A DNA stretch of 64,000 nt from UBA9676 sp963741615 (GTDB lineage Bacteria; Actinomycetota; Actinomycetes; Streptosporangiales; Streptosporangiaceae): NCBI GenBank assembly GCA_963741615.1, contig CAVUIU010000026.1, forward strand, positions 247,049-311,048, given 5' to 3'. Below, piece by piece: positions 26,177 to 36,547 of the stretch (its first letter is position 1; each line of letters opens with the position of its first letter). A model generated the notes under the pieces. It saw only the letters and a program-made list of their open reading frames with translations, was not told the origin of the DNA and ran no database searches. Position numbers and translations under genes: made by a program.

Positions 26177-27007
26177 TTACGGGCAGGCCACATCCTGGCT
26201 GAAGGAAGCTCCGCCCGCGGTGACGGTGCCGTACTGGATCAGCCAGACCGGGGAGTTGCTGAACCCGCTGGCCGGGCAGCTCGAACTGGACGCTGGCTGC
26301 CAGTCGGCGTCGACGGCGGGAGTGCTGGCAAAGCCTGCCCCGGCGATCTTGTCCCACATGGCTGGTGTGGAGTAAAACCCAGTGGGGGTACCCAGGCTAG
26401 ACATCTCATAAGCGATGCCGTCGATGGCCAGGTCGTTGTAGGTGGTGTTGGTGGACCAGCTGTTGCCGGTCTCCACATCGGCCCACCACATCGCGGGCGT
26501 TCCCGGTTCGTGGAGGGCGGCGTAGGCGGCTTCGCTGCAGCCGATCTCCCACGCCTGCTCCTCGGTGCTCCTCTGGTGGCCGGTCACGCTGGACGGGATG
26601 GGGGCGTGGCCCACCGCGTTCTGGCATCCAGCGGTGATCTGCTTGGCATAGGCGCCGGCGTAGCCGGTGTTGAAGTACAGCGACGGGGCCGCGGGGGTCC
26701 CGCTGGTTGACGCGTGGTTCCATTCGTTGGTCAGGCATGCGTTGGTCGTGAACGGGCGCCCTCCGCCCAGCCCGATGATCGCGAACCCGGGTGGATAGGT
26801 GCTGGTGTTGCACTGAGCGGAGGGATAGGAAGCGTCGTAGCCGGACCCGGCCGCTGGATAAGGGTCAGTGCCGGCTCTGGCGGGCGCCTGCATGAGGGCG
26901 AGCAGGGCAGCGGTGACGATCACCGCTAGGGCAAGCCGCGCATGCCCGGTCCGCCCATAGTTTCGCCACGAGTGGCGTGCCACCCGGTCCAGCCTCATTA
27001 CCCGCAT
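26177..27007 (-). CDS. Secreted protein, glycoside hydrolase-like (GH25/DUF1906-type barrel)
   Basis: 276 residues from ATG 27007 (AGAGGGGG upstream). A signal peptide is evident: basic N-terminus, LALAVIVTAALLALM, then an AxA-type site in APARAGTD. The mature protein begins YPAAGSGYDASYPSAQC and has blocks FAIIGLGGGRPFTTNACL, NTGYAGAYAKQ, MWWADVETGNSW and LGTPTGFYSTPAMWDKI. These resemble glycosidase-like TIM barrels that sample peptidoglycan-type substrates (Asp/Glu in the DVE block as candidate catalytic residues). Activity is not certain. Confidence 0.65.
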   Translation of the reverse strand: MRVMRLDRVARHSWRNYGRTGHARLALAVIVTAALLALMQAPARAGTDPYPAAGSGYDASYPSAQCNTSTYPPGFAIIGLGGGRPFTTNACLTNEWNHASTSGTPAAPSLYFNTGYAGAYAKQITAGCQNAVGHAPIPSSVTGHQRSTEEQAWEIGCSEAAYAALHEPGTPAMWWADVETGNSWSTNTTYNDLAIDGIAYEMSSLGTPTGFYSTPAMWDKIAGAGFASTPAVDADWQPASSSSCPASGFSNSPVWLIQYGTVTAGGASFSQDVACP

Positions 27008-27048
27008 CTGGTCCCCCTCTGTTCTTGGCCTCTGTTGTTGGCGAAGCC

Positions 27049-27336
27049 TTACCGCAGGTGCCGTGTGCCCCTCACCGGAAGCCGCCCGATACCCAGCGCC
27101 TGTTCGTCCGGCCTGAACATGCTGATCCCGGTGACAGCAGGTCTGCCGCCGTGCAGGCGGGCATCCCCGGCCCACTTGACGGCGAGCCTGCCGCACACCG
27201 GGGCAAGGCTCTCGGTGACCACGGCATCGGTCTCCCAGCGACCCAGGCACCGGCCACACTGGGAATCGTGATGGTGGCGGACGCGGATCACGTCGCCAGC
27301 CTCCAGGAACTGCGCCGGCACTGGCTCTCCGGTCAT
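27049..27336 (-). CDS. Small hypothetical protein
   Basis: 95 residues from ATG 27336 (a TTG at 27351 is the alternative). The N-terminal half has a small beta-type core with HHHDSQCGRCLGRWETDAVV, whose His/Cys cluster could bind metal. GRLAVKWAGDARLHGGRP follows. Codon positions show the GC3 bias of real genes here. Family unknown. Confidence 0.5.
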   Translation of the reverse strand: MTGEPVPAQFLEAGDVIRVRHHHDSQCGRCLGRWETDAVVTESLAPVCGRLAVKWAGDARLHGGRPAVTGISMFRPDEQALGIGRLPVRGTRHLR

Positions 27337-27670
27337 GGCACCCCCGGGCAAAATTGCGGCTACCGCGCGTATATCTGGACGACGCCAAGACCTACCGGCC
27401 GGTTTACCCCCAGCAGGGTAATGATCATGTAAACCTTAGGTACTGGGACACCCATACGCCTAGCATCCACGCAGGTCAAGTGAGTTTCACCAAGCCCTCC
27501 TAGGTCCTGCAGGAGCGGACTGGTTGGCTAACAGTGACCAGGCAGACCCAATGTCGCCGACTTGCTCTCCCGGTGGAACCATCGAATTGTGACCACGCCA
27601 CTGCACGAGCCCGACCTGACAGGAGCAAACCCCTACGGGGGCGATCGAGAGGACGTCGATTCCGCTGGAC

Positions 27671-27883
27671 GTGGACCAGGAGGTCCTGTTCGCTGACGGG
27701 ACGCCGGACTTCGTGAGTGTCCTGTGCCAGGCCGACGACTTCAGTGGCGGCCGGCGGCTGCTCTTGCGCTGGTATGAGGACCTGTCCACGCATGAGGGCT
27801 GGTTCCTCATCCGCACCAGCGGTGACCAGGACAAGTTCCGGGAGCTGCCGCCAGAGTTAGCCGGCCTCAGCCACGTCTCGTGA
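27671..27883 (+). CDS. Small hypothetical protein
   Basis: 70 residues from GTG 27671. The frame continues upstream to about 27620 without a better start, so the beginning is uncertain. Contains GRRLLLRWYEDLSTHEGW and TSGDQDKFRELPPELAGL. A 19-bp perfect hairpin 70 bp downstream looks like its terminator, which supports it being a real transcription unit. No family recognised. Confidence 0.4.
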   Translation: MDQEVLFADGTPDFVSVLCQADDFSGGRRLLLRWYEDLSTHEGWFLIRTSGDQDKFRELPPELAGLSHVS

Positions 27884-27952
27884 TGGATGTCCGGCAGGCT
27901 GGGCTGGGAGACGTGCGCCGGCGGGCTCGCCCCAGCCTGCGCACCGGACGCC

Positions 27953-27993
27953 GCGGAGGCTTCCAGGCCAGTCTCTGGCCTGGAAGCCTCCGC
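27953..27993. terminator. Strong bidirectional hairpin (19-bp stem, 3-nt loop)
   Basis: 27953-27971 pairs perfectly with 27975-27993 around a TCT loop (GGAGGCTTCCAGGCCAG on the left arm). No T-tract follows, as is usual for actinobacterial terminators. It probably ends transcription of the small gene at 27671-27883. Confidence 0.75.
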
Positions 27994-28189
27994 AGGTGTT
28001 CATCGGCGGTGCGTTCACGGGCCCTGCCCTTGTGTCAGGCCCAGCGCCTGAAATGGCGGGTCGGGGTTCTGATGTGGTGGTCCCTGGGGGTCTGCTGGCT
28101 GGCCCGGGTGTGATTGCTGGTGACGGCGGCCATGCTGGGGGCGGCTGCAGCGGCGAAGGTCAGGCTGAGGGCTGCGCCCAGGGCCGCGG

Positions 28190-30259
28190 CGCGGTCCCGG
28201 GTGACCGGCCAGGCGCAGGGCATCCCGCTGTTCGCGGTGGAGACGATCCGCTCGCTGATCGACCGCGACATCGTCCAGCCGGCCGACGGGGCCTACCGGC
28301 TGGTCGGCCAGCTCGGCGAGCTGGATGTCCCGGAGGGCCTGCACGCGCTACTCGCGGCGCGGCTGGATGCCCTGGACCCGAGTGTGCGGCGGCTGGCTGC
28401 TGACGCGGCGGTGCTGGGCACTATCTTCGCGGCCGAGGCGCTGGCCGCGGTGTCTGGCCAGGATCAGGCGGCGGTGAGCGCGGGGCTGGCCGAGCTGGTG
28501 CGCCGCGAGGTGCTGAGCGTGTCAGCGGATCCGCTGTCCCCCGAGCGGGGCAGCTACCGGTTCACCCACCAGTTGTTGCGCCAGGTCGCCTACGACACCA
28601 TGTCCCGGCGCGACCGCAAGGCCCGCCACCTCACCGTGGCCGCCCACCTGCGCACCAGCTTCCCCGGCGACGGCGAGGAAGTCACCGACGTTATCGCCGG
28701 CCACTACCTCGATGCGCTCAACGCTGTCCCTCAAGACCCTGACACTGCGCAGATCCGCGCTAAGGCGGTCACCACGCTCATCCGCGCGGCCGAGCGGGCC
28801 CAGCGAACCGGCGCTCCCGCCCTGGCCGCCACCAGCTACGCCACCGCCGCCCAGCTCACCGAGGCCGATGCCGCCGACGGGCAGCAAGCCGGCGGACAGC
28901 AAACAGCCGCCGCCGCGTTGTGGGAACACGCCGCCGGCGCCGCCCTCACCAACGCCGACTGGGCCACGGCGGTCGAGCAGGCCGGCCGTGCCGGGGACCT
29001 GTACCGGCAGGGCGGCGATACCCGGGCGGCCGCCCGCGCCCAGACGATCGCCGGGCAGGCGCTGCGCGAGCGGGGCCGGCACGCCCAGGCGCGGGAGCAG
29101 CTCACTGCCGCCGTGGCGGTGCTGCGGGCAGACCCCAGCACCGGCACGGTGCGGGCCCTGGGTGAACTGGCAGCGCTGACGGTGTACGCCGGCGCGCCGG
29201 ACGCGGACGCACTGTCCGCCGAGGCCCTCGCCCTCGGCCAGGCGCTGGCGGTGGACGACGCCACCCTCGCCGGCCTGTTCACCACTCGCGGGCACTGGCA
29301 CACCCTCGCGGGCCGAAGAGCGGAGGCGGCCGCCTACTTCCGGGAGGCCGCCCGGCTGGCCACTCAGACCGGCGATAGCTTGCCTCTGGGCCGCGCCCTG
29401 CTCAGCCTGTCCGACGCGGTGACCGGCACCGACCCCGCCGTCGGCGCGGAAGCGGCCCGCGCCGCCGCCGCCCACTCGCGCCGAGCCGGCGACCGGCGCT
29501 CCCTCGCGGTCGCGGTCGGGAACCTGGCCGCCGCGCTGCTGATGACCGGCGACTGGGACACCGCCGAAGCCGAACTTAACCAGGCCGCCGACGCCGTCGG
29601 CCTGGAGCACCTGGCCTGCTACCGGGCCTGGGTGGCGGCGCTGCGCGGCGATGCCCCCGCCGCCCAGGCGACCCTGGCCGGGCTGGGCGACCTGCGGGCC
29701 AGCGAAGACCCCCAGGGAAAGGAAATAATCAGCGTCGCAGAGGCGTTCACCGCCGCCGCCCGCCGCCCGCCGCCAGCCGCAGGACGCACTGCGCCACGCC
29801 CGTGCCGTCCTGGACCTCGCCGGCGCCGTGGGGATCAGCCACGAGTGCCTTCGGTGGGCGTGGCCGCTGGCCGCCCGCGCCGCCCACGACCTCGCCGACA
29901 CTGCTACCACCACCGGGCTGCTCGCCCTCCTCGACCGCTACCAGCCCGGGCAGCTGGCCCCCATGCAGCGCGCCGAACGCGACCTGGCCCGCGCCCGGCT
30001 CACGGCCGCCGACGGCGGCCCGGACGCCGCTAGCGCGGCATTCACCGCCGCGATCGCCGGGCTGCGACAGCACTCCACGCCCTACCACCTGGCCCACGGC
30101 CTGCTCGACCACGCTGAACACCTGCTACGCATGGAGGACAACGAGGCCGCCGAACAAGCCATCGCCGAAGCCCGCGACATCGCCAGCTGCCTGCGCTGCC
30201 AGCCTCTGCTCGACCGTGCCGCAGCCCTGACATCCGAACAGTCCCGGGCACGGGCCTAG
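28190..30259 (+). pseudogene. AAA/cyclase-type regulatory ATPase, truncated and frameshifted
   Basis: Resembles the C-terminal two thirds of the large adenylate-cyclase-like AAA regulators of actinomycetes: GIPLFAVETIRSLIDRDIV, ALLAARLDALDPSVRRLAAD, PERGSYRFTHQLLRQVAYDT, followed by TPR-like helices. The cyclase domain and P-loop are missing at the N-terminus (break near 28195). A frameshift in a GCC/CGC-rich slippery tract (about 29750-29780) moves the coding into another frame, which continues QDALRHARAVLDLAGAVG to the stop at 30259. Confidence 0.72.
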
Positions 30260-30425
30260 GTCAGCGTCACGGGTCTGGTTTCTTCGCGTGCCCCCGCGAT
30301 TACGGACAGCCATTCGAGTGCTGATGGGCAGCCCTTATGGCCGATGCGGCGGCATGCTGGCACGTATCGGCACGAACCGCCGCTCGCCGGCGCGGGGACT
30401 ATCAACCGACCTCAGGACCTGGCGT

Positions 30426-30788
30426 TTACCACCCAACGCTGTTGAGAATCCCAGCCAGCTCACTCCTCCTGGGCCTGCGCCCGTGCACGCGCCTGAACTG
30501 CCTGACCCGCTGATCGATCTGCGAGAGCCACGCGAGGGTCTCGGTATGGACGGCCTCCGGGCCGGCACGCAGCCGCGCGTCATACTCCCGCAGGCCGCGG
30601 GAGATGTCCCGCGCGGCCCGCATCCAGAATCGGTCCCGCCACAGCCGGGCCTCGGCCCAGGCACGCGCCTGGGGGGTCGCGCCGCCGTGTGCCCAGCAGG
30701 TGTACTGGCCACGCATCGCCCACGCCCTGCAGGGCGTGCCGTCCGTGCGGTGAGCGCCGCAGGGCACGTTCCACAGCTGCCGGGGCAT
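30426..30788 (-). CDS. Small Cys/His-rich protein (HGG-motif type)
   Basis: 120 residues. The N-terminal third has CGAHRTDGTPCRAWAMRG and YTCWAHGGATPQAR, a spacing of Cys and His that suggests a small zinc-binding knuckle. Proteins with this CGA..C..HGG pattern are common in phage and plasmid-derived regions, from memory. The remainder is Arg-rich and helical, which fits nucleic-acid contact. Starts at ATG 30788. Confidence 0.6.
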   Translation of the reverse strand: MPRQLWNVPCGAHRTDGTPCRAWAMRGQYTCWAHGGATPQARAWAEARLWRDRFWMRAARDISRGLREYDARLRAGPEAVHTETLAWLSQIDQRVRQFRRVHGRRPRRSELAGILNSVGW

Positions 30789-30825
30789 AGGAACAGTCTC
30801 ATAGGTGGTCCCCTGGAGCGCCAGT

Positions 30826-30942
30826 AAAGGCGTGCGTGCTGTGCGACATATACGATCTTCCCGTCGGGTGTGATGGCGATCGAGTGGGGCCCAGCGGGAC
30901 TTTGATCGGGGTTCTTGGCGTGCCGGTATCGGGCTCGACGTG
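30826..30942 (-). pseudogene. Remnant of a YVTN beta-propeller repeat protein
   Basis: A minus-strand frame reads VEPDTGTPRTPIKVPLGPHS then IAITPDGKIVYVAQ. This is a textbook YVTN/YncE-type propeller blade (TPIKV..GP..IAITPDGK..YVA). Only one blade is left, with no start or stop of its own, so it is a fragment. Confidence 0.6.
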
Positions 30943-31091
30943 ACGCCAGATGGCCGAATCGAGGCGGTTTATGACCATGTCTACCGGGCGGGTCGTGGGG
31001 CGCAGATCAGACTGGATCTATGCGAGCCGCGCAGGCGAGAGGTCGTGCGCCTGGAAGCCGGCGACTGCGGCGACTGCGCGGGCTCCTGCCA

Positions 31092-33986
31092 CTACGGGCT
31101 GGCGCCGTGGGCTGGGTGGTGTGGGTAGCTCTGCTCTTGCCAGGCCGTGTCTGGCTGGGGCAATGCTTCTAGTTCGGTGAGCCGGCGCACCGCTTCGGCC
31201 CTGGTTCGGCATTGCAGCTTTTGCATGCTGCTGTGCACGTGCATCTCTACCGTCCGTGGGCTGATGAACAAGGTGCTGCCGATTTGCCTGCTGGTGTTTC
31301 CCTGGGCTACCAGCTGCATGACGTCCATTTCCCGGCGGGTGAGGCCTGCAGCCACGCGATGTGAAGATGGGCGGCGGCGTGGCTTGTCGCCGAGCTGGCG
31401 GAGCGCCGCCGCGCAGCTTTCGCGCAAGTGGCGGACGCCCAGCTGGTCGGCGTTGGCGTGTGCGGCCTGCAGCAGTTCCCGCGCGCGGGCATGCTCACCG
31501 AGCCGGGTGGCTGCGGTGGCCGCGCGGCGCTGGGCTTGCGCCGCCTGCAGCGGCAGGTCCAGCTGGCTGAACATCTCGGCTGCCCTGCATAGCTCGTGTG
31601 CTGCTGCCTCCGGTTCGTCTGTCAGCAGGGTCTCGCCGCGGGCGTGGGCGAGCGCGGCGATTGCCTCCGGTTGCGCGGTGTTCTCAGCTATCTGCGACAG
31701 GGCGGCGGCGCAGGCGCTGGTGCCGGTTGCCAGGTCCTGTTCGGCGAAGAATGTGGCCATCCACTGCAGGATCGGCACGCTGTAGTGCCGCTCCTGGGTC
31801 CGGGCGAGGCGGGCGAGTATCTGCCGGGCCCGGTCGGCGGCCTCGCCGTGAGCCCCGGCCGCGTTGTCCAGGACGCACAGGCCCCACGAGGAAAGCAGCT
31901 CCATGGCAGTGAGTTCGATCCGGGTGGCGGTCAGGTTGCTTTCAAGCAGGTGGGGGCGGGCCAGCCTAGCCGCTCCCCGCATGGCGTGCACCAGGCCGAG
32001 CAGGCCGGCGCCGACCGCTCGCGCGTGCGGCGCTGCTGGCGACGCGAGGACGTCCTGGCAGACGCTGACTGTACGGTCCCACTCACCGCGGGCGAACAGG
32101 ACCACGCTGGCACAGGCCCGGCACAGCTGCCCGACGGCATCGGCTCCGTGCGCGTCGCAGTACTGATAGGCGGCGGCATATGCGGCTGTCGCGGCGCGGT
32201 AGTCGCCGGAGTGCTCGAGCGCGTCGGCCAGCCGCTGCTGCAGTTCGGCGGCGGTGTCTGGGAGCGACTCCGCGAGCGCCTGATCGAGCGCCCCCCGCAG
32301 GGCGGCAATCCCTTCACCAGGCTGGCCCAGCCGCGACAGCACATTGCCGCGCAGGCCCTGGATGCGCAGCAGCAGATCGGCCCGCCCGGATGCCCGGGCG
32401 TCGGCCCCGGCGGCGCTCAAGGTGGCCAGGGCGGCGGAGAAGCTGGCCGCCGAGCGCAGGTGAGCGGCCATGGCTAGCCGGTCGATGGCCGCCTCGGCCG
32501 GGATACCCGCAGCCGAGAACGCCACAGCCGCCGCTTCCCGCGCCGCAAGCGCCGATTCCCACTGCCCGCGCAGTTCATGGGCCAGGGCCAGCCGCCGGTA
32601 GGCGCTGGCCAGGGCGCGGCTGTCGCCTCGGCGCTCATGCCCATCGGCGAGCTCGCGCAGCAACATGACGGCGTCGGCGTACTCCGAGCACATCTCAGCG
32701 CACCGGGCGAGCCGGTCGATGACCGCCAGCCGGGAGTCATCCTGCTCACCCGATGGCCAGTGCTCGAGCGCTGTCCTCAGCGCGCGGGCAGCGTCCCGGT
32801 AGGCGTGCACCGCGTAATGCTCCTCGGCCGCCGCGAGCAGCGCCTGGCGGGCCGGCCCGAAATCCCTGGCGGCAAGATGGTGCACCGCGATCAGCGCCGG
32901 TGCCGCATCGTGGTCGGCCAGTGTGCTGGCCAGCGCCCGGTGCAGGCGGCGGCGGCGTGACCACGGAATGTCGGCGTAGGCCGCCTCCTGAGTCAGCGGG
33001 TGGCGGAAAGCGGCCCGGCCGTCGCGGGCCTCGGTCAGCAACCCGGACCCGGTGAACCCGTCCGGCCACGCCGCCACGGCAGCGACCGCCAGGACGATGT
33101 CGACGTCGAAGTCGATACCTGCGACGGCGGCGGCGTCCAGCAGCGCCCGTTCCTCGTCGGTCAGCCGCGACGCCCGCAGCAGCACCGCCTCCCGGATACC
33201 TTCGGGTACCAAGGCAGCGCCCGTACCAGCCAGCGTGACCGCGCCATCGCGGTAGGCGAGACGGCCGCTATCGCGCAGCGCGAAGGCAAGTTCCTCGACG
33301 GCGAACGGAAGCCCGTCGGCCCGGCTGGCCACCACCGCGGCCAGCGCCGGCCGCGGCACCGCCCCCAACAACCCGGTCAGCATCTGTTGCACATCGTCAT
33401 CACCAAGCGGGCCGAGCTCGATCTCGGCGAGCTGACGGTTTCGGCGCAGCAGCGCCCGGACGGCGCGCAGGCGGTGACCGCGAGGAAGCTCATCGCTGCG
33501 GTAACAGCCAACCAGGGCGACCGGAAGGCCACATGCCGCATCGGCCAGGGCCGGCAGCAAGTCGAGGCTAGCCTCATCCGCCCACTGCAGGTCATCGAGG
33601 AACAGCGTCAGGGCGCGGCCGCCGGCTGCGCCGGCCAGCACCGAGCACACGGCCGCGGCCAGAGCCGCAGGGTTCGGCTCGGCCGGCCAGGCGCCGAGCT
33701 CAGGCATGACCTGCGCGAGAACAGCCGGGAGCGGCCCAGCGGCGCTGCGGACCGCCGGGCGCAGCGCGCTGGCAACCACCTCATAGGCCGGGCACGCCCA
33801 TGCGGCCGCCCGGCCGCGCAGGACGGGAGTGCAGGTGGTGGCCAGAACATGCTCGACCAGGCTGGTCTTGCCGGCTCCCGCCTCGCCGGTGACAAGAACC
33901 ACAGGCACCGGCCCGGCCCGCGAGACCGCCAGGCGACTGCGCAGCGCGGCGCACCCGGCATCGCGCCCGACCAGCAACCCATCCAT
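31092..33986 (-). CDS. LuxR family regulator with AAA ATPase domain (LAL type)
   Basis: 964 residues from ATG 33986 (GTG 34007 is also possible). N-terminal AAA module: LLVGRDAGCAALRSRL, Walker A VTGEAGAGKTSLVEHV, Walker B LTLFLDDLQWADEASLD. A long helical TPR-like middle spans about residues 350-850. The C-terminal LuxR-type HTH has LTRREMDVMQLVAQGNTSRQ and IGSTLFISPRTVEMHVHSSM. Such proteins are ATP-dependent transcriptional activators with an unknown ligand. No target operon can be assigned; it stands alone on the minus strand. Confidence 0.9.
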   Translation of the reverse strand: MDGLLVGRDAGCAALRSRLAVSRAGPVPVVLVTGEAGAGKTSLVEHVLATTCTPVLRGRAAAWACPAYEVVASALRPAVRSAAGPLPAVLAQVMPELGAWPAEPNPAALAAAVCSVLAGAAGGRALTLFLDDLQWADEASLDLLPALADAACGLPVALVGCYRSDELPRGHRLRAVRALLRRNRQLAEIELGPLGDDDVQQMLTGLLGAVPRPALAAVVASRADGLPFAVEELAFALRDSGRLAYRDGAVTLAGTGAALVPEGIREAVLLRASRLTDEERALLDAAAVAGIDFDVDIVLAVAAVAAWPDGFTGSGLLTEARDGRAAFRHPLTQEAAYADIPWSRRRRLHRALASTLADHDAAPALIAVHHLAARDFGPARQALLAAAEEHYAVHAYRDAARALRTALEHWPSGEQDDSRLAVIDRLARCAEMCSEYADAVMLLRELADGHERRGDSRALASAYRRLALAHELRGQWESALAAREAAAVAFSAAGIPAEAAIDRLAMAAHLRSAASFSAALATLSAAGADARASGRADLLLRIQGLRGNVLSRLGQPGEGIAALRGALDQALAESLPDTAAELQQRLADALEHSGDYRAATAAYAAAYQYCDAHGADAVGQLCRACASVVLFARGEWDRTVSVCQDVLASPAAPHARAVGAGLLGLVHAMRGAARLARPHLLESNLTATRIELTAMELLSSWGLCVLDNAAGAHGEAADRARQILARLARTQERHYSVPILQWMATFFAEQDLATGTSACAAALSQIAENTAQPEAIAALAHARGETLLTDEPEAAAHELCRAAEMFSQLDLPLQAAQAQRRAATAATRLGEHARARELLQAAHANADQLGVRHLRESCAAALRQLGDKPRRRPSSHRVAAGLTRREMDVMQLVAQGNTSRQIGSTLFISPRTVEMHVHSSMQKLQCRTRAEAVRRLTELEALPQPDTAWQEQSYPHHPAHGASP

Positions 33987-34122
33987 GACCACAGCCTGCA
34001 CCCCCACCGCGCATCCCGGTAGGCACCAGCCCGGCCAGAGCGCGCCTCCCAGACCAGCCTGGACCGCGAATCCCAGGCCGGCGGAAGCCGCTGCAACCGG
34101 GCCAGCGCTTCACGCCCGGATG

Positions 34123-34488
34123 TCAGTAGCTGAAAGTTGTCGCGCCGTCATCGCCGATCCACTCCCACAGCTGGACGCTGCCAGCCAGCTCGGCACCGGG
34201 CAGCAGGTCGCCCTTATCGAGCTGCTTTGCGTTAAAGCAGACCGGGCAGACCAGGTACCGCCCGCCCGCCCTCTCATACCGGGCGAGCAGGTCAGGCAGG
34301 GCCGGGCAGCCCTCGCAGGCGACGCCCGCGGCCACCCCAGCCAGCGCCAGCCGGACGGCTTCCTTGGCCTGGAACATGACGGTCGGCCGGCCCGATTCGG
34401 CGGCACCAACCGCGACCAGGAACGCCACGGTCACCTTTTCCGGGTCCTCCAAGCCGGTAGTGAGACTGATCACTGCCTTGCCAGCCAT
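34123..34488 (-). CDS. DsrE family protein
   Basis: 121 residues from ATG 34488 with GAGG six bases upstream. DsrE fold features: AVISLTTGLEDPEKVTVAFL at the N-terminus, VMFQAKEAVRLALAG, the Cys-bearing AAGVACEGCPALPDLLARY and YLVCPVCFNAKQLDKGDLLP. Several Cys could take part in sulfur transfer or redox reactions; the substrate is unknown. It lies downstream of the intergenic repeat copy 2. Confidence 0.8.
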   Translation of the reverse strand: MAGKAVISLTTGLEDPEKVTVAFLVAVGAAESGRPTVMFQAKEAVRLALAGVAAGVACEGCPALPDLLARYERAGGRYLVCPVCFNAKQLDKGDLLPGAELAGSVQLWEWIGDDGATTFSY

Positions 34489-35086
34489 TGCTGCCTCGCT
34501 CTCCTCAGGAGCAACCGGGCCGGTTCCGGCCCCGCGCACGCTCCGCCAGTGAGCAGACGGTAGAACAGGCGCAAGCCCGCGAGATACCGCAGAATTACCG
34601 TATTTCCGCCACCCATCCCGGCAGGCATCCCGGCTGAGTACCGGCTGCTGTCCCACGCCAGGCGCAGACAACCCGCGCGGAAAGCGTGCACGCACGCCTC
34701 ATCCGCTTCACCCACCCGCTATGGCAGACGATGCACAGCCTGTGCCGGCCTTCGCCGGCAGCCGTAAGCGACAGGGCAACGCTGCCCGCCGGCCCGGCCC
34801 GAGAGGATCTGAGCCCGGCGTGGCGGCCAGAACAGCCCGATATCCACGGCACCGCTTGTCCGACGCCGAGCAACGGCGAACGCACATAGCAGCGGATACT
34901 TGCGCGGCGGGCGAGCGTATGTGTTGACGCGAAGACTCGTGAACGGCAACGCGGAAGTGGAGTTACCGAGATTTCAAGTGAAGCCCTATTTACCTGCCTC
35001 ATGCCTGACAGGCTCACGTTGGTGCCCCGGCGGACTGGACCGCGGGGAATGCCAGCACGCAGGCCTGTGTGGACTGTGAGATGGCC
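34489..35086. other. Intergenic region containing dispersed repeat copy 2
   Basis: About 600 bp with no supported gene. 34921-35021 is the second copy of the dispersed repeat. A 16-bp palindrome GGGCCGGTTCCGGCCC lies at about 34513. Confidence 0.4.
34921..35021. repeat. Dispersed repeat, copy 2 (long form)
   Basis: Shares with copy 3 (60697-60797) the blocks CGTGAACGGC, ACGCGGAAGTGGAGTT, CCGAGATT-CAAGT-AAGCCC and the palindrome GCCTGACAGGC followed by CTCA. The central 58 bp also match copy 1 at 12238-12299. No open frame inside is convincing. Confidence 0.75.
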
Positions 35087-35117
35087 ACAGCTCCTGGGCG
35101 CTGCGCCCAGGAGCTGT
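35087..35117 (-). terminator. Hairpin terminator after the DUF7144 gene
   Basis: ACAGCTCCTGGGCG (35087-35100) pairs perfectly with 35104-35117 around a 3-nt loop, about 20 bp beyond the stop of the DUF7144 gene. Confidence 0.75.
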
Positions 35118-35137
35118 TCTTGTGGTGCGTTGCTGGG

Positions 35138-35569
35138 CTAGGCGGCGGTGATGTTGGCGCGGCTGCCGTAGGCGCACAGCCCGTAGATCGCGACGATGTC
35201 CACGGCGATGATCACCAGCGCCCAGAGTGGGTAGGCCGGGATGAAGAACATCATGGCGATGGCGCTGAGCGAGACCACGAACACGCCGTACCAGCGCGCC
35301 AGCTGGTTGCCGGTCAGGACCCCGCCTGCGGCGATGAGCTGCAGGACGCCGACGATCAGCGTGACCCAGCCCCAGAACCGCAGGTCTCCCCACACGTAGT
35401 GGGCGCCCGCGACGAACACGTGCGCGTTGGCGACCGCGGCGATGCCGTAGATCAGGTTGAAGATCCCGACAACAGCCAGCACCACCGAGCCGAAGACGAC
35501 CAGGCCAAGGCCGCGGCCTTGCGCGTGCTGCCCGCCCGTGCTGGCTGGCCTCATTGTTGCCGATGTCAT
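35138..35569 (-). CDS. DUF7144 family membrane protein
   Basis: 143 residues from ATG 35569 (GAGGAGG 7 nt upstream). Four membrane helices: LVVFGSVVLAVVGIFNLIYG, then WGWVTLIVGVLQLIAAGGVL, the polar LTGNQLARWYGV, AIAMMFFIPAYPLWALVIIA and VDIVAIYGLCAYGS. This layout is that of the actinobacterial DUF7144 proteins. A DosR-like box lies 26-40 nt upstream of the start, and a hairpin terminator follows the gene, so it is probably monocistronic. Confidence 0.8.
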   Translation of the reverse strand: MTSATMRPASTGGQHAQGRGLGLVVFGSVVLAVVGIFNLIYGIAAVANAHVFVAGAHYVWGDLRFWGWVTLIVGVLQLIAAGGVLTGNQLARWYGVFVVSLSAIAMMFFIPAYPLWALVIIAVDIVAIYGLCAYGSRANITAA

Positions 35570-35594
35570 TTCTGCCTCCTCTGCCAGAATCACC

Positions 35595-35609
35595 GGGCCT
35601 TGTCGCCCC
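35595..35609 (-). promoter_or_regulatory. DosR/DevR-like box upstream of the DUF7144 gene
   Basis: GGGCCTTGTCGCCCC, 26-40 nt upstream of ATG 35569. This is the weakest match of the set in its central bases. Confidence 0.35.
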
Positions 35610-36547
35610 GGGGACTCCCTGGCCGCTCTGGCTTGGCCCCCTCGGCACCGGCCCGCCCCCAAGCAGGACAGCCGGGCCGCGACACGTGGTGGCCTGCGGC
35701 CTCACTCCAACCCTCCTCCTGGGCACAGCGCGTACGTAGATCCGGAGGTCCTGACGTTGGGGGCCGATCGGCGGTCACGCGCCGGCACCTGCGCAACGTG
35801 CGGGACCGGATCAGCTACCCCTGAAGGCCCCCAAGGACCGCAGAGCACTTACCCGCGGCGCCCGGCACGGCCACCCGGACCCTGGCACGATCACCAGGGC
35901 AGTAGACCGCGCTGGCGGTTCGGCGATGGGCGGTGCAGACCAGATACCTGTCCCAGCCGTCTTGGCGTGCACGCTCTTGACAGCAGAACGCTGCAGTCCT
36001 TGACAACGCGCGGTGCCGGGGCGGCGGTCACCAGGCTGTGTTGGTTCTCCTTGTACTGGCGGTGGGCAGCCTCCAACTGGCCCAGCATCGCCAGCACCAG
36101 GCCACCCACCGGTCCAGCCGAGCAGGCTGACACACTCCACCCGCAGCTCATCGGGCCCCGCGCGAGCCCACGGGGCCAGGCGGTGAAGTGGTGCAGCTCA
36201 TCGGCCAGGGCAGGAAAACCGATCGCCCCAAATTCCGCCGGCACAGCTTCAAAGCGGCTGCGTTGAGCAGCGGCCACATCCGCAATACTGGGCCAGGTGC
36301 CCGCACTCGGCAGGCAGGCGCTCCGCGGGCCGGCTCGGCCCAGCAGCACAACGACCGGGGCGTTTTGGCACCGTAGCGCCTCGTCCTGCTGACCGCTGCC
36401 TGGCGGCTGTCAGCTCACCCGCGCCTCCATCCCACTGCCTGCCCAGTGCTTGAAGGCATGGGGCCATCTGTCACTGACCTGACAGCGTTGCGGCCAGACC
36501 CGGCAGCGGTCGCTGCGTGCGGGCTGAGACTGGCGTGAGTACGGGGC
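35610..36547. other. Long stretch without a convincing gene
   Basis: About 940 bp. A 63-codon minus-strand frame (35815-36006, TTG start) contains ARQDGWDRYLVCTAHRRTAS and could be a small Cys/His protein, but its codon third positions are not as GC-biased as the real genes here. Nothing else could be supported; this may be decayed coding DNA. Confidence 0.35.

Noticed and set aside
34513..34528. GGGCCGGTTCCGGCCC as an eleventh DosR-like box
   Set aside because: The spacing is two bases longer and the core is GGTTCC instead of the A/T-containing TTTCG-type core; probably an unrelated palindrome.
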